A DNA stretch of 64,000 nucleotides from Lysinibacillus_B sp050613145 (GCF_050613145.1 NZ_CP192507.1:2480001-2544000), one strand, 5' to 3'; shown: positions 42,023-50,495, counted from the first letter of the stretch. The notes: generated by a model from the sequence alone, not told the origin. Numbers and translations are program-made.

Positions 42023-42772
42023 TTACTTCTTATTAAAGAAGCCCTTTCCTAACTTTTCAACGAGTCCCGGTGCAACTGCATACAGTTTTGCTGTTATGCC
42101 CATGACACGCGGTAAATTTACCTCTCGTACAGGTCGCTCAATTGTACGCACCACTTCACGCGCTACTTTTTCTGGCTTGAGTAAAAAAGCTTGAATCGCA
42201 TCACGGTACGCATTTGTTGCATCTGCCTTTTGTAAAAATGGGGTATCAATGAGCCCTGGGTAAATGCCTGTCACCTTAATATGATGCTCTGCTAATTCCA
42301 ATCGGACACCATTTAAAAAGCCTGTTAATGCATGCTTACTCGCTGCATACACACTCGCTTTACGCGTCGCAACCTTACCTGCTTGTGAGCTAACATAAAT
42401 AAAATGCCCTGATCCACGCGCAATCATTTTCGGAGCAAGACGCTTCGTTAAATAAATCGGGGCACGTACATTAATATCTAACATCGTATCAATCTCTTCA
42501 TCTGCTAAATCATAAGCATTTTCAAAAACCCCAAGCCCAGCATTTAAAATCGCTACATCAATAGGTGGTAATACCTCAACGACGCGATTGATATCTTCTG
42601 TTTTACGTAAATCTGCCTGAATAACATGTGCGCCCAGTCCAGCTAACGTGTTTAATGAAGAGTCATTGCGACCTGTGGCATATACAGTATACCCTTTCGC
42701 TATACACATTTCGGTTATTTTTAAGCCTATTCCACTCGTCGCACCCGTAACAAAAATTGTTTTTTTATTCAT
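42023..42772 (-). CDS. SDR family oxidoreductase
   Basis: A classical short-chain dehydrogenase of 249 residues. TGATSGIG (8-15), NAGLGVF near 82-88, SSQAG and Y-x3-K (VYAASKHALTG) are all intact. It resembles the YqjQ/DltE-like group of general oxidoreductases; substrate unknown. The start at 42772 is the ATG of MNKKTIFVTG; GGAGG is 12 bp away and AGGA is closer, so the exact start is not certain. Single gene, convergent with the alcohol dehydrogenase, with which it may not be related functionally. Confidence 0.85.
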   Translation of the reverse strand: MNKKTIFVTGATSGIGLKITEMCIAKGYTVYATGRNDSSLNTLAGLGAHVIQADLRKTEDINRVVEVLPPIDVAILNAGLGVFENAYDLADEEIDTMLDINVRAPIYLTKRLAPKMIARGSGHFIYVSSQAGKVATRKASVYAASKHALTGFLNGVRLELAEHHIKVTGIYPGLIDTPFLQKADATNAYRDAIQAFLLKPEKVAREVVRTIERPVREVNLPRVMGITAKLYAVAPGLVEKLGKGFFNKK

Positions 42773-42844
42773 TTTCCTGCATACCTCCAACCAAAAACGT
42801 AATTAAATTATAACAAGAAAATCGATTGGATTCTCTATCATTAC

Positions 42845-42892
42845 AAAAAGCCGTATACACGCCTGTTCAATAACGTGTATACGACTTTTCAA
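42845..42892 (-). terminator. Terminator of the biotin operon
   Basis: AAAAGxCGTATACACG and CGTGTATACGxCTTTT form a 15-bp stem with one mismatch; the minus strand continues with TTTTTG. Confidence 0.9.
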
Positions 42893-42932
42893 TTTATACT
42901 ATATTATTAGGGAGAGTATATATAATGGACAA

Positions 42933-43934
42933 TTACGAACAGAATGCTTCTTCTTGCTTGCCTGTTAATTCAATTTCGAAGCCTAAATCTTCTAACATGC
43001 GATAATCGCTATTTGCCTCTTGTCCTTCTGTTGTTAAATAATCGCCAACGAAAATACTGTTTGCTGCATACATACCAAGTGGCTGAAGCGATCCAAGATT
43101 TACTTCACGACCACCTGAAATACGAATTTCCTTCGTTGGATTGATATAACGGAATAACGCTAATACTTTTAAGCAGTAGCGAGGGTTTAATTCCTTTGTC
43201 CCCTCTAGCTTTGTGCCATCAATCGCATTTAAGAAATTGACAGGAATAGAATCGGCATCTAATTGATGAAGTGCGCGTGCAATATCCACAACATCCTCTT
43301 TTGTCTCTTTCATACCAATAATCGCACCAGAGCAAGGAGAAATGCCATGCTTTTTCGCAACTTCCACTGTGTTCACACGGTCTTCATACGTATGAGACGT
43401 CGTAATATAAGAATGGTGGCGCTCCGATGTATTTAAGTTATGATTGTAACGATCCACACCCGCTTCTTTTAATTGCTGTGCTTGTTCTTCTTTTAATAAT
43501 CCTAAACAAGCACACACCTTTAAGCCGTACTTTTCTTTAATTTCTGTTACGGCCTCACTTACGACATTTACGTCTTTACGTGTTGGGCCACGTCCACTTG
43601 CGACAATACAATATGTGCCGATTTTGTTTTCAAAAGCACGTTTTGCCCCTGCTAAAATCTCTTCCTTTGTAATAAACGGATATTTCTCAATCGGTGCTGT
43701 TGATTTTGAAGACTGTGAGCAATAACCGCAATCTTCTGGGCAATAGCCACTTTTTGCATTCATAATCATATTGAGCTTTACTTTTTTGCCATAATAATTT
43801 TTACGAATCGCAAACGCTCCGTCCATTAGCTTTAATAACTCATCATCATCACTATTTAAAATCGCTAACGCTTCTTCATTGCTAATTACCTTACCGGCAA
43901 TAACTTCCTTTGCTAATTGTAACCAATTCATCAT
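42933..43934 (-). CDS. bioB: Biotin synthase
   Basis: Radical-SAM enzyme of 333 residues. The cluster motif CPEDCGYC gives C65, C69 and C72 for the 4Fe-4S cluster; later SGRGPTRKD, NLNTSERHH and the late Arg in ISGGRE for the 2Fe-2S site are kept. It inserts sulphur into dethiobiotin. Start MMNWLQL at 43934 after AAAAGGAG. Its ATG overlaps the bioY stop, so translation is coupled. Last gene of the bioD-bioA-bioY-bioB operon. Confidence 0.95.
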   Translation of the reverse strand: MMNWLQLAKEVIAGKVISNEEALAILNSDDDELLKLMDGAFAIRKNYYGKKVKLNMIMNAKSGYCPEDCGYCSQSSKSTAPIEKYPFITKEEILAGAKRAFENKIGTYCIVASGRGPTRKDVNVVSEAVTEIKEKYGLKVCACLGLLKEEQAQQLKEAGVDRYNHNLNTSERHHSYITTSHTYEDRVNTVEVAKKHGISPCSGAIIGMKETKEDVVDIARALHQLDADSIPVNFLNAIDGTKLEGTKELNPRYCLKVLALFRYINPTKEIRISGGREVNLGSLQPLGMYAANSIFVGDYLTTEGQEANSDYRMLEDLGFEIELTGKQEEAFCS

Positions 43935-44521
43935 ACATGCTCCTTTTTTATGTGTACTATTTTGATTGACCTGGCCGAACGAAATACGGTATATAGTCGT
44001 TCCGCTAACAGTGCAGAAGCAATTGCTAAGCAAAAGTCTGCAACAATACTATTTAAAAATCCAACTAGTAAAATATGTGACCAGCTTGTTTTCACATCGA
44101 GCCAAATATTTAACGCTACATATAAATACGGTACCGCGACGGCATAAATCAGAATTAACCCGACAATATTGGCACCGATAAAATGCATTTTCGTTGGCGT
44201 TTCTACTTTTTCAATAAGCCAACCGATGACAAACGCAGCAAGGGCAAAGCCGATTAAATAACCAAACGTCGGCTGCATCACATATGTAATTCCCCCGCCT
44301 TGTGTAAACACAGGTAACCCTACTAAACCAATGCCAATATAGACGACCTGGCTGAGCAAGCCATTGCGACTTCCAAGCAGGCATCCTGCTAAAAAAACAA
44401 AGACAATTTGCAATGTAAAGGGTACGACTGGTAGCGGTACTTTAATAAAGGCACCAATGGCCGTTAATGCGGCAAACATCGCAATCATAACGAGTGAAAG
44501 GGTTGCGTGTCGTTGTTGCAT
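43931..44521 (-). CDS. bioY: Biotin transporter BioY (ECF substrate-binding component)
   Basis: A 196-residue membrane protein with about six helices. The start through FVFLAGCLLGSRNGLLSQVVYIGIGLVGLPVFTQGGGI holds the BioY signature (GxxxGLPVFxxGGG). It binds biotin for uptake, with the shared ECF energy module elsewhere in the genome. Start at 44521 after GGGAGGG. It lies 5 bp before bioA's stop and overlaps bioB by 4 bp. Placement of bioY inside the synthesis operon is characteristic of the L. sphaericus bioDAYB cluster. Confidence 0.93.
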   Translation of the reverse strand: MQQRHATLSLVMIAMFAALTAIGAFIKVPLPVVPFTLQIVFVFLAGCLLGSRNGLLSQVVYIGIGLVGLPVFTQGGGITYVMQPTFGYLIGFALAAFVIGWLIEKVETPTKMHFIGANIVGLILIYAVAVPYLYVALNIWLDVKTSWSHILLVGFLNSIVADFCLAIASALLAERLYTVFRSARSIKIVHIKKEHV

Positions 44522-44525
44522 AATT

Positions 44526-45893
44526 CTATCCCTCCCGCTCTGCAAAAAATTGTTCGATTGTTTCTTTCGTTGTCTGAATCATAAAATGCATTTCCTCATC
44601 TGTAATGATATAGGGTGGCATAAAATACAAAATATTGCCAAGCGGTCGAATGAGTAGCCCTTTTGTTAATGCTCTTTTATAAACTTGGTAGCCTATACGT
44701 TCTTCACTTGGTAGCGGCTCTTTTGTGTCCCGATTCGCTACGAGTTCAATGGCACCTACTAGCCCAACTTGTCGATATTCACCAACATAAGGAAGGTGAT
44801 TAAATGCCTCGACTGCTAGCTTTCGCATCTGCTCTCCTTTGCTTTGGACAATATCGATATAGTTCTCCTCTTCGAAAATCGTCAATACTTCAAGCGCTAC
44901 GCGGCAAGCGAGTGTATTGCCTGTATAGCTATGTGAATGTAAAAATGCCTTCATCGTGCCATAATCATCGTAAAAAGCATCGTATACTTCATCTGTTGTT
45001 AATACAGCAGATAGTGGTAAGTAACCTCCTGTTAACCCTTTCGATAAGCACATAAAATCAGGTGAAATACCAGCTTGTTCACAGGCAAACAACGTTCCTG
45101 TACGACCAAAACCAACAGCTATTTCATCTGCGATTAAATGCACATCAAACTTCGTACATAATTCGCGCAATCGCTTTAAGTAAATCGGCGGATACATTTT
45201 CATCCCTGCTGCCGCTTGAATGAGCGGCTCAATAATAACAGCTGTAATTTCCTCATGATGTGCAGCTAATTCCTCTTCTACATAGCGAATACATTGTGCT
45301 TGACAGCTCTCAGGCTTGTCATTAAATGGACAACGAAAACAGTCAGGTCCCTGCGCCCTTACTGTATCGAGTAATAGTGGTTGATACACTTCGTTATAAA
45401 GATCGACGCCGCCTACTGATAGTGCACCAAGTGTTTCACCGTGATAAGCATCTGTTAAGGCAAGAAATCGCTTTTTCGTTTTCTTCCCACTTTGCATATG
45501 GTATTGAAAGCTCATTTTTAATGCGACTTCAATAGCAGACGAGCCGTTATCTGCGAAAAAGACTTTATTCAAGCCTTCTGGTGTTAAGGCCACTAATTTT
45601 TCTGCAACCTTCACAGCGGGCTCATGCGTAAAATTCGCAAAAATAGCATGCTCCAATGTAAAAGCTTGCTCACTTAATGCTTGACTAATGCGAGGATTCG
45701 CATGACCAAATAAATTTACCCACCAAGAAGACACCGCATCTAAATAACGATTGTCATGCTCATCGTAAAGCCACACACCTTTACCACTTTTAATCACAAT
45801 CGGTGGAAACTGCTCATAATCTTTCATTTGTGAGCATGGATGCCAAACATGTTGCAAATCTCTCGCTTGCCATTCAGACAACTGTTGTTTCAT
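44526..45893 (-). CDS. bioA: Adenosylmethionine-8-amino-7-oxononanoate aminotransferase
   Basis: PLP-dependent class III aminotransferase of 455 residues. HVWHPCSQMKDYE (14-26) is the BioA start; the PLP lysine is in CLSKGLTGGYLPLSAVL; further on, SHSYTGNTLACRVAL is typical. The enzyme makes 7,8-diaminononanoate using SAM as the amino donor in most BioA or lysine in the B. subtilis BioK type; the sequence does not decide this alone. The ATG at 45893 lies inside the end of bioD (20-bp overlap). Confidence 0.93.
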   Translation of the reverse strand: MKQQLSEWQARDLQHVWHPCSQMKDYEQFPPIVIKSGKGVWLYDEHDNRYLDAVSSWWVNLFGHANPRISQALSEQAFTLEHAIFANFTHEPAVKVAEKLVALTPEGLNKVFFADNGSSAIEVALKMSFQYHMQSGKKTKKRFLALTDAYHGETLGALSVGGVDLYNEVYQPLLLDTVRAQGPDCFRCPFNDKPESCQAQCIRYVEEELAAHHEEITAVIIEPLIQAAAGMKMYPPIYLKRLRELCTKFDVHLIADEIAVGFGRTGTLFACEQAGISPDFMCLSKGLTGGYLPLSAVLTTDEVYDAFYDDYGTMKAFLHSHSYTGNTLACRVALEVLTIFEEENYIDIVQSKGEQMRKLAVEAFNHLPYVGEYRQVGLVGAIELVANRDTKEPLPSEERIGYQVYKRALTKGLLIRPLGNILYFMPPYIITDEEMHFMIQTTKETIEQFFAEREG

Positions 45894-46578
45894 GTTGATA
45901 CAGCCTTTCAAATAATGATGTGTGCTTGATGGAATAGTTAACTACATGCGATATGTCATGCAGTTTCGGAATAACTGCATATGGTAGTGCACGATGTTGC
46001 AAAATCGTCGCAATGTTATTTTGTTCCATATCACTCCCCGTATCGCCATTAAAGACAATGCCCAGCACGTCAATTCCGCGTGCAGTTAATGCTTCTAACG
46101 TCAGTAACGTGTGGTTAATCGTCCCAAGCTTCGTACGTGCTACGACAACGACCGGCAATTGACTTTGCGTAATGACATCAAGCAGTGTTTCCTTTCCGTT
46201 TGCATCTAGCGGTACGAAAATGCCACCTGCTCCTTCACAAATAACGACATCATACACATGTTGTAACCTTTTTATTTGCTGTAATAAGCGCATCGTATCA
46301 ATTTGCTGACCCTCCAGTTGTGCAGCAAAGTGTGGTGATGCCGGCTCTTTGAATGAATAATCATTCAATTCTACTTCATTAAGATTTTGCAATGAATAGG
46401 TTTCATACATGGTTGTATCATAATAGTAAGCCTGCCCTTGCTCGATCACCTCACCCGTTTGTACCGGTTTGTACGGTGTTACACGAAGTCCTTGCTCTTG
46501 TAGCTGGCGCATTAACAATGTCGTGACACATGTTTTTCCGACGTCTGTATCTGTGCCGACTACCCAAAAATGTGGCAT
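45874..46578 (-). CDS. bioD: Dethiobiotin synthetase
   Basis: A 234-residue ATP-dependent carboxylase. The P-loop GTDTDVGKT (8-16) is at the start, followed by a K in KPVQTG and the EGAGGIFVPL motif. It closes the ureido ring of dethiobiotin. Start at 46578, ATG after GGGGGAGG. First gene of bioD-bioA-bioY-bioB. A dyad typical of the BirA operator is directly upstream. bioF, bioW and bioX are not in the window; in L. sphaericus they form a separate operon. Confidence 0.94.
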   Translation of the reverse strand: MPHFWVVGTDTDVGKTCVTTLLMRQLQEQGLRVTPYKPVQTGEVIEQGQAYYYDTTMYETYSLQNLNEVELNDYSFKEPASPHFAAQLEGQQIDTMRLLQQIKRLQHVYDVVICEGAGGIFVPLDANGKETLLDVITQSQLPVVVVARTKLGTINHTLLTLEALTARGIDVLGIVFNGDTGSDMEQNNIATILQHRALPYAVIPKLHDISHVVNYSIKHTSLFERLYQHETTVV

Positions 46579-46600
46579 TGTTAACCTCCCCCTCATTTAC

Positions 46601-46627
46601 GTTAACTATTTACATTTTTAAGTTAAC
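46601..46627 (-). promoter_or_regulatory. BirA operator of the biotin operon
   Basis: GTTAACT and AGTTAAC separated by 13 bp, next to the bioD ribosome binding site. This is the spaced dyad that BirA-biotinyl-AMP binds in Bacillus and Lysinibacillus, giving repression when biotin is plentiful. Confidence 0.75.
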
Positions 46628-46684
46628 ACAATTATTCTTATTTTGTAAATGCTCTTTTATGAAACAAAATGCTAAATTAGAAAA

Positions 46685-46713
46685 TTCAAATGATGAATAG
46701 ATTATGTTATAGT
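46685..46713 (+). promoter_or_regulatory. Promoter of the RsgA-like gene
   Basis: TTCAAA, a 17-bp spacer and TATAGT preceded by TG (extended -10). It would start a leader of about 135 nt. Confidence 0.45.
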
Positions 46714-46748
46714 AAAGTCCAATCATATGGAGAAAGGGGATTTTTTTT

Positions 46749-46805
46749 ATGTTCAATAAGCAATTTCGTGAGATTGTAATAAATGGGGAGGGATGTGCAA
46801 AATAA
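46749..46805 (+). CDS. Leader peptide ORF upstream of the RsgA-like gene (18 aa)
   Basis: ATG 8 bp after AAGGGGA, preceded by eight T's, encodes MFNKQFREIVINGEGCAK and ends with TAA 9 nt before a hairpin that covers the next gene's ribosome binding site. The 3' part of the ORF carries GGGGAGGG (46785-46792), which can pair with the CCTCCC (46815-46820) of that hairpin. The layout is that of a translational attenuator. Whether the peptide sequence matters (stalling) cannot be told. Confidence 0.55.
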   Translation: MFNKQFREIVINGEGCAK

Positions 46806-46814
46806 TGCATAAAA

Positions 46815-46847
46815 CCTCCCAAAAGTCACAAACAAACTTTTAGGAGG
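46815..46847 (+). promoter_or_regulatory. Hairpin that buries the ribosome binding site of the RsgA-like gene
   Basis: CCTCC (46815-46819) pairs with the Shine-Dalgarno GGAGG (46843-46847) and AAAAGT (46821-46826) with ACTTTT (46836-46841); one mismatch, 9-nt loop. The alternative partner of CCTCCC is GGGAGG in the leader ORF (46786-46791). Switching between the two would turn translation of the downstream gene on or off. Confidence 0.65.
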
Positions 46848-46855
46848 AAATAAAA

Positions 46856-47947
46856 TTGAATACGATCGATATGAAAAATCTAGGGCTTACTGAAGCAATG
46901 CTACAGGAAGCTAAACAATATAAACATCTATACATTGGACGAATTTCATCCCAATCTAAAAATTTATACAAAGTAATAACAGAAAATGGTGAACTGATAG
47001 CTGAAATATCCGGGAAATTTCACCACAGTGTAAACGACATAACAGACTATCCATCTGTCGGGGATTTTGTCATGATTGATCGAATAGATCATACCGATGG
47101 CAATGGGATTATTCATCATGTGCTCACTCGGAAAAGTGTATTTGGGCGAAAAGTGGCAGGTTCTACAACTAACAAACAAATTGTCGCAACGAATATCGAT
47201 ATCGTTTTTATTTGTATGTCACTAAACAATGACTTTAATCTTCGTAGATTAGAGCGCTATCTTTCTATCGCTTGGGATAGCGGAGCAACACCCGTTATTG
47301 TGCTGACAAAAGCAGACTTATGCCAAGAAATTGAGCAAAAACTGAGCGAAATATATGCGATTGCAATAGGTGTAGATGTACTCGTAACAACTAGTATTTC
47401 TGATACTGGACATCACCCTATTACTAATTATCTTTCACCTGGTCGAACGGTAGCATTTATTGGCTCATCCGGCGTTGGAAAATCAACCTTAATCAACCGT
47501 CTTCTCGGTCAACATGTTTTGGTAACCAATGAAATAAGAAATGATGATAAAGGCAGACACACTACGACAAGACGTGAACTACTTCTGTTACCCAATTTAG
47601 GTGTCGTAATCGATACGCCAGGTATGCGAGAACTCGGCATTATTAGCGCCGATTTAGCTAAATCTTTTGCTGACATTGATGAGCTCGCTTCTCAATGCCG
47701 TTTTAGTGATTGTATGCATCAAACTGAACCAAGCTGTGCCGTGCAAAAAGCGATTCAGGATGGCATTTTATCAATCGAACGATTGGAAAGCTATCGCAAA
47801 CTTCAAAAGGAAACAAAGTATGATGGCTTGAATGCCAAAATGATTGAAAAAGAAAAGCTAAATAATATGTTTAGCACTATGGGCGGGATGAAAAACGCAA
47901 GGAAATTTCTCAAAGAGCAGCATAACAAAAAAGGACGGAATAAATGA
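46856..47947 (+). CDS. RsgA-like ribosome small-subunit-dependent GTPase (paralogue)
   Basis: A circularly permuted GTPase of 363 residues. An OB-like domain (about 25-95) comes first, then G4 TKAD (151-154), G1 GSSGVGKST (203-211) and G3 DTPG (253-256), followed by the zinc site C281, C286, H288, C294. RsgA helps mature and check the 30S subunit. The protein has a basic C-terminal tail (KEQHNKKGRNK). The housekeeping rsgA is normally next to prkC/rpe, so this lone copy is probably a second one. TTG start, 8 bp from a GGAGG sealed in a hairpin. Terminator follows. Confidence 0.88.
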   Translation: MNTIDMKNLGLTEAMLQEAKQYKHLYIGRISSQSKNLYKVITENGELIAEISGKFHHSVNDITDYPSVGDFVMIDRIDHTDGNGIIHHVLTRKSVFGRKVAGSTTNKQIVATNIDIVFICMSLNNDFNLRRLERYLSIAWDSGATPVIVLTKADLCQEIEQKLSEIYAIAIGVDVLVTTSISDTGHHPITNYLSPGRTVAFIGSSGVGKSTLINRLLGQHVLVTNEIRNDDKGRHTTTRRELLLLPNLGVVIDTPGMRELGIISADLAKSFADIDELASQCRFSDCMHQTEPSCAVQKAIQDGILSIERLESYRKLQKETKYDGLNAKMIEKEKLNNMFSTMGGMKNARKFLKEQHNKKGRNK

Positions 47948-48030
47948 AGACAGCCAAGTACATTCTTTCATTGAAAGATCCACTTGACTATATGCACAAT
48001 TTCTGACAATAAAAATATTCCGACTGTAGA

Positions 48031-48066
48031 AGGGGCTATCCATTGATTGGATAGCCCCTCTTCTTT
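48031..48066 (+). terminator. Terminator of the RsgA-like gene
   Basis: AGGGGCTATCC and GGATAGCCCCT form a perfect 11-bp stem with a 7-nt loop, then CTTCTTTTC. Confidence 0.88.
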
Positions 48067-48070
48067 TCAC

Positions 48071-48964
48071 CTAAATTAAAACATTTAAACGGTTACATGC
48101 TTCTTCATATTCAGCTTTTAACTGCGATACAATTTGTGAGATTGATTGACGTTCTGAAATAGCCGCTACCCCATGTCCTGCTGAGAAAATATCACGCCAT
48201 GCTTTATGATCATCAAAGTCCATTTTGCCCTTTCCTCTTGTTAACTCCGAAACGTTAATCCCACTTGCCGTTAACGATGGAATAAGGAAGTTCGCATTGA
48301 CACCACTAATCGCATCTGTATAAACAATATCTTCACTCGAGCTGTTAATAATCATCTCTTTATAGTTATCTGGTGCATTTCCTTCTTCCGCTACAATAAA
48401 ACGCGTCCCCATATAAGCGTAATCAGCACCAATTGCACGTGTAGCTGCGATATCTGCCCCTGTCGAAATAGCGCCTGCTAAAATAATGTCCCCTTTGAAA
48501 AACGACTTCACGGCTGCGACAAAGGCAAACGGATTTAGCTGCCCACCATGTCCCCCTGCACCAGCACATACTAAAATAAGCCCGTCTACTCCTGCCATTG
48601 CTGCTTTTTTTGCATGCTTTTCAATAATCACATCCGAATATACCTTTCCACCGTAGCTATGTACGATCTCTACAATCGGTGTTGGGTTGCCAAGCGACGT
48701 AATGACAAGTGGTGGCTGATACTTCTTGATTAGCTCCACATCCTCGTCATAGCGAGGATTTTCTCCTTTATGGCAGATGATGTTGACGCCCCACTTTTCC
48801 GTTGGTAGTGCCTCTTTAATTTCTGTTAACCATTCCTCACATACACTAATCGGACGCGCATTTAATAATGGAAATGTACCAATGATACCAGCGCGTGCAG
48901 ATTCAATCACCATCTTTGGATTTGATATTAAAAACATCGGTGCCACAATTACTGGCAATTGCAT
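48071..48964 (-). CDS. Nitronate monooxygenase family protein (second copy)
   Basis: A 297-residue FMN-binding TIM barrel. PVIVAPMFLISNPKMVIESA (4-23) is the start and CAGAGGHGGQLNPFAFV (159-175) holds the conserved His; AGAISTGADIAATRAIGADY and YMGTRFIV follow. This subgroup is shorter than the copy at 22117 and resembles family members of unknown substrate. Start at 48964 (MQLPVIV) after AAAGGGG. Single gene, convergent with the RsgA-like gene. Confidence 0.87.
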   Translation of the reverse strand: MQLPVIVAPMFLISNPKMVIESARAGIIGTFPLLNARPISVCEEWLTEIKEALPTEKWGVNIICHKGENPRYDEDVELIKKYQPPLVITSLGNPTPIVEIVHSYGGKVYSDVIIEKHAKKAAMAGVDGLILVCAGAGGHGGQLNPFAFVAAVKSFFKGDIILAGAISTGADIAATRAIGADYAYMGTRFIVAEEGNAPDNYKEMIINSSSEDIVYTDAISGVNANFLIPSLTASGINVSELTRGKGKMDFDDHKAWRDIFSAGHGVAAISERQSISQIVSQLKAEYEEACNRLNVLI

Positions 48965-49299
48965 AAAAAACACCCCTTTTCTCGTATTAACATTAAAATT
49001 CTCCATAAAACTGAATATCCCTTCATTTTTTTTGCATTTTAAATTTTTATTATTTCTCCGAACATCACCCTACAGTTTGACTTTTAAATGGTTAATTGCA
49101 CATCCATATATTCAATACGGGAATAAACTAAAAGTAGGTGCATGATTAATACATCAAATTCATACTATGGTAATACAGAGGAGTTGAGGTATAGAGGGGC
49201 AGAGGGTGTATGGCGCTGGCTTCACTAAGCATTAGCTCACAATCAAATCAATACAACACGAAAATAAACTTTAATCTTGTTCAACTATATGTATGTCTC
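48965..49299. other. Intergenic region without a gene
   Basis: Between the divergent nitronate monooxygenase and DoxX genes. No ORF with a ribosome binding site and no strong hairpin was found; the only notable signal is a short dyad just downstream (49300-49313). Confidence 0.5.
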
Positions 49300-49313
49300 T
49301 CACAAAATTGTGA
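49300..49313. promoter_or_regulatory. Candidate operator dyad upstream of doxX
   Basis: TCACAAAATTGTGA has perfect 6-bp arms around AA, 83 bp before the DoxX start. The binding regulator is unknown. Confidence 0.35.
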
Positions 49314-49395
49314 CGAAATGTTTAGTGGATGCGACGGGAAGGTCAGCTTGGATTTGCAAATGACTAAGCATTTTTAATCAATTGGAGGTGAAAAC

Positions 49396-49752
49396 ATGCA
49401 AATCGTTATCTGGGTATTACAAGGTTTACTTGCAGCTGTTTTTATTTTCGCTGGTTATGGGAAATTAGCTGGTTCAAAAATGCATAAAGAAAACTTCATC
49501 AAATGGGAATTACCACAATGGTTCCGTGTGTTAACAGGGATAATCGAACTTGGTTCAGCTATTATGCTAATTGTAGGTTTCTGGAATGACATGTGGGCTG
49601 TTTATGGCTCTATCGCTTTAATTTTAGTAAGTATCGGTGGAATTTTTACACATATTCGTATAAGAGATAGCTGGAGAGCCACAATGCCGATTTTTTCGCT
49701 CGGTGTGATCGCACTTCTATTATTCTTCTTAATTATTTATAGCGTGGGATAG
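49396..49752 (+). CDS. DoxX family membrane protein
   Basis: A 118-residue protein with four hydrophobic segments. The WVLQGLLAAVFIFAGYGKLAG start and LPQWFRVLTGIIELGSAI form the DoxX pattern. Members (CatD, MhqP, YfiD-like) are membrane parts of quinone or thiol redox systems in bacilli; the exact role here is unknown. Ribosome binding site GGAGGTG, ATG. Single gene, followed by a terminator shared with the convergent nsrR. Confidence 0.85.
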   Translation: MQIVIWVLQGLLAAVFIFAGYGKLAGSKMHKENFIKWELPQWFRVLTGIIELGSAIMLIVGFWNDMWAVYGSIALILVSIGGIFTHIRIRDSWRATMPIFSLGVIALLLFFLIIYSVG

Positions 49753-49817
49753 AAAGATGTACCATGTCCTCATAACTATTCTGTAGCAAGAAAAGCTTTT
49801 TTCTTAGTAAATTAACA

Positions 49818-49866
49818 TAAAAGGCATATCTTCAACCAAATAGGTCAAGATATGCCTTTTATTTAT
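49818..49866 (+). terminator. Bidirectional terminator between doxX and nsrR
   Basis: AAAAGGCATATCTT and AAGATATGCCTTTT form a 14-bp stem with an 11-12 nt loop; TATTTATT follows on one side and T-rich sequence on the other. Confidence 0.85.
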
Positions 49867-50312
49867 TATTCCTTCTCTCCTAGCCCGAACAATTGCATTA
49901 ATGAAGTCTTTGAATGAATGACATCTTCTAATGTATAGCTGTCCAGTACTTTTAAGTATGCCTGCAATGCTTCATATAACGCATTTTTTAACCTACATTC
50001 AGGTGCAATACGACATAAATTATTTTCTGGATTGAAGCATTCTACAATATGAAAATCTTCCTCTGTTTTGCGCACAACTTCTCCGATGACAATCTCTTGA
50101 GGGGCGATTGCTAAGCGAATGCCACCACCACGTCCGCGAATCGTTTCGATATAACCGTATTTCCCCAAATCATATGTCACTTTCATTAAATGATTTTTTG
50201 AAATTTGATATGTGTCCGCAATTTCTTGAATCGTTGCTAAATGGTCTTGGCCACGCACGCCCAAGTACATTAGCACTCGTAATGAATAATCCGTATATAC
50301 AGTTAAGCGCAC
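49866..50312 (-). CDS. nsrR: Rrf2-family nitric oxide-sensing regulator NsrR
   Basis: A 148-residue Rrf2 protein. The start RLTVYTDYSLRVLMYLGVRG and the helix-turn-helix about 28-62 are typical. The cysteines C92, C100 and C106 (C-x7-C-x5-C) are the NsrR cluster ligands, which bind a 4Fe-4S cluster that NO destroys. A GTG start is chosen because family members begin MRLTNYTDYSLRVL; a frame upstream is open. It is divergent from hmp, its classical target, with two NsrR-like sites between them. Confidence 0.85.
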   Translation of the reverse strand: MRLTVYTDYSLRVLMYLGVRGQDHLATIQEIADTYQISKNHLMKVTYDLGKYGYIETIRGRGGGIRLAIAPQEIVIGEVVRKTEEDFHIVECFNPENNLCRIAPECRLKNALYEALQAYLKVLDSYTLEDVIHSKTSLMQLFGLGEKE

Positions 50313-50387
50313 TTCTCCACCAACTTTCTTCTTATACGAGTATACCATCAAATCATTTGAGGAATAATACATATGCTTACAAACGAA

Positions 50388-50408
50388 ACATGTATTTTAA
50401 ATATATGT
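50388..50408. promoter_or_regulatory. NsrR-type operator, site 1
   Basis: ACATGTATTTTAAATATATGT is a near-perfect dyad. It matches the B. subtilis NsrR pattern (ATGTATTTTAAATA core) and lies in the nsrR-hmp space. Confidence 0.75.
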
Positions 50409-50429
50409 TTTGTGAACATTTTGTTAAAG

Positions 50430-50444
50430 ATGTATTTAATATAT
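50430..50444. promoter_or_regulatory. NsrR-type operator, site 2
   Basis: ATGTATTTAATATAT repeats the core of site 1, 42 bp from it (four helical turns), close to the hmp start. Confidence 0.55.
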
Positions 50445-50495
50445 TGCTTTAGAATATAAGCAAGCGTATAGTGAGAAGTGAAAGGACGTGACGAT

